A DNA stretch of 64,000 nucleotides from Auanema rhodensis (taxonomy: Eukaryota; Nematoda; Chromadorea; Rhabditida; Rhabditidae): contig OZ059897.1 of assembly GCA_964057225.1 (NCBI GenBank), positions 3,472,001 to 3,536,000 of the forward strand, in the 5' to 3' direction. Shown here piece by piece: positions 63,543 to 64,000 of this stretch. Position 1 is the stretch's first letter, and each line of letters starts with the position of its first letter. A model generated the notes under the pieces. That model saw only the letters and a program-made list of their open reading frames with translations, ran no database searches and was not told where the DNA came from. The position numbers were made by a program, and so were the translations under genes.

Positions 63543-63893
63543 GTTTCTCAATGTAGTATAGTGCATTCGATGCGGATTTTTAAGCTGCGTCGATCTGTGT
63601 TATCAGATTTGAGTTAGCTTAAAAATGCACCGAGATATCAACTGATATATGTTCACACTTATATCCTCGATTTTCACCCTGAAGAAATGATTTTTTCGTT
63701 GAATAACATTGTCCATCGTCTTAGTCTTGAAAAAAGGAATCTGAAAACATCTACTTTTTGTGAAATTATTTAGAAATTTTTCGGGAAAATTTTTGTCAAA
63801 ATGTTTTTGGAAGCAATATTGAGTGTACATGGGAACTCAACATACACTAATGCATTATTTTTCAAACGATCATAACTAATTCTTGTAAATAGC
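63543..63893. repeat. M-like monomer
   Basis: It has the M markers cttagtcttg and aatctgaaaac, but its front is of another class (gcgtcgatctg, gttagc, atatgtt, gaataac) and lacks the ggattcttaag of other M copies. Private changes are gcaatattgag and taattcttgtaaatag. Confidence 0.87.
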
Positions 63894-64000
63894 GTTTCTC
63901 AATGTAGTATAGTGCATTCGATGCGGATTTTTAAGCTGCGTGGATCTGTGTTATCAGATTTGAGTTAGCTTAAAAATGCACCGAGATATCAACTGATATA
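63894..64000. repeat. Partial monomer cut by the window end
   Basis: Only monomer positions 1-107 are present. It has a private gcgtggatctg and gttagc. The array clearly continues past the right end. Confidence 0.95.

Larger units (their letters stand above)
1..64000. repeat. Satellite DNA array, ~351-bp monomer, 182 full copies plus one partial
   Basis: Every line of the window can be aligned to the same ~351-bp unit by landmarks that recur in order: gtttctcaatg, gcattcgatgcgg, gagatatcaactgatat, cctcgattttcaccctgaag, cattgtccatc, catctactttttg, gtcaaaatgtttttggaagc, gtgtacatgggaactca, gcatta(t)ttttc. The spacing of these landmarks is 351 bp, with exceptions of 350, 352, 303/304 and 366 bp that are annotated separately. 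All monomers are in the same orientation, and no unique sequence, mobile element or inversion interrupts them. Neighbouring monomers differ more than monomers one HOR period apart, which is how homogenised centromeric satellites behave. Composition is AT-rich. The role is most likely structural (centromere or heterochromatin), which is inference; the repeat itself is seen directly. Confidence 0.98.

Noticed and set aside
1-64000. CRISPR array, because of regular spacing
   Set aside because: The whole 351-bp unit is repeated. There are no short repeats alternating with unique spacers and no cas genes.
1-64000. Transposon or retroelement array
   Set aside because: No terminal repeats, target-site duplications, transposase or reverse transcriptase coding sequence were seen, and monomers are strictly head to tail.

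Overview
The window is one uninterrupted tandem satellite array. From base 1 to base 64000 it is built from copies of a ~351-bp, AT-rich monomer (hand count on the first monomer: 112 G+C of 351, about 32%). I count 182 complete monomers plus a 107-bp partial one at the right end. I found no protein-coding gene, RNA gene, CRISPR array, transposon or other unique sequence. Both window ends lie inside the array. Long AT-rich monomers with layered higher-order repeats (HORs) point to a eukaryotic centromeric or pericentromeric (or other heterochromatic) satellite. An insect or other invertebrate is my low-confidence guess; the sequence alone does not name the species.

I number the monomer from the first base of gtttctcaatg, so the window starts at monomer position 1. 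Private substitutions sort monomers into classes, labelled here with my own letters. A: cttctccttg. B: gtttcttaatgtagtaaag. C: cacacgtatat plus tacattaatg. D: tccgatttgagctagc plus aatgtaccg. E: starts gtttctcatagtag (E' is the form with catcatcttcg). F: sixth monomer of the first HOR copy, with tttaaaaattt. K: cttcgtcatg plus cagaaaattttcggg. G: gttagc, catcatcttcg, cggaaaaattt. g: a K/G mosaic. H: cagaaattt plus cactactgcatca. I: aatccaaaaac plus tgtaaaatta. J: cgtattcgtc plus aatgtttgaatg (1 bp longer). L to S are classes of the right-hand domain: L gagtaatcaactg; M cttagtcttg plus ctgaaaac; N gtttacac; O gaagagatg; P ttttttggttg; Q gttgaaaaaacatt (1 bp longer); R gtgtagtgc plus gaatttatt; S D-like front with an aaatgatt middle.

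Layout: (1) 1-12193, four variant copies of a 7- to 11-monomer HOR starting with A-B-C-D. (2) 12194-22798, a 4944-bp super-repeat (14 monomers plus two 15-bp insertions) present about twice in tandem. (3) 22799-33329, short HORs: 4-mers H-C-D-E, 3-mers K-G-H and I-G dimers. (4) 33330-49498, HORs built around H-I-J-K-G, including a regular 1756-bp 5-mer. (5) 49499-64000, a domain of different monomer classes with 702-bp dimers (L-M), 1405-bp 4-mers (P-Q-R-S) and 1756-bp 5-mers (N-O-P-Q-R). HOR lengths are whole multiples of 351 apart from known indels: +1 in J and Q, +15 junction insertions, and a 48-bp deletion in two monomers.

There are no genes to act together. What the window records is the history of the array: unequal crossover, hybrid monomers, tandem duplication and local homogenisation. 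Short open frames of 62 codons (+) and 75 codons (-) recur only because monomers recur. They are opened and closed by single class-specific substitutions and I do not annotate them as genes.
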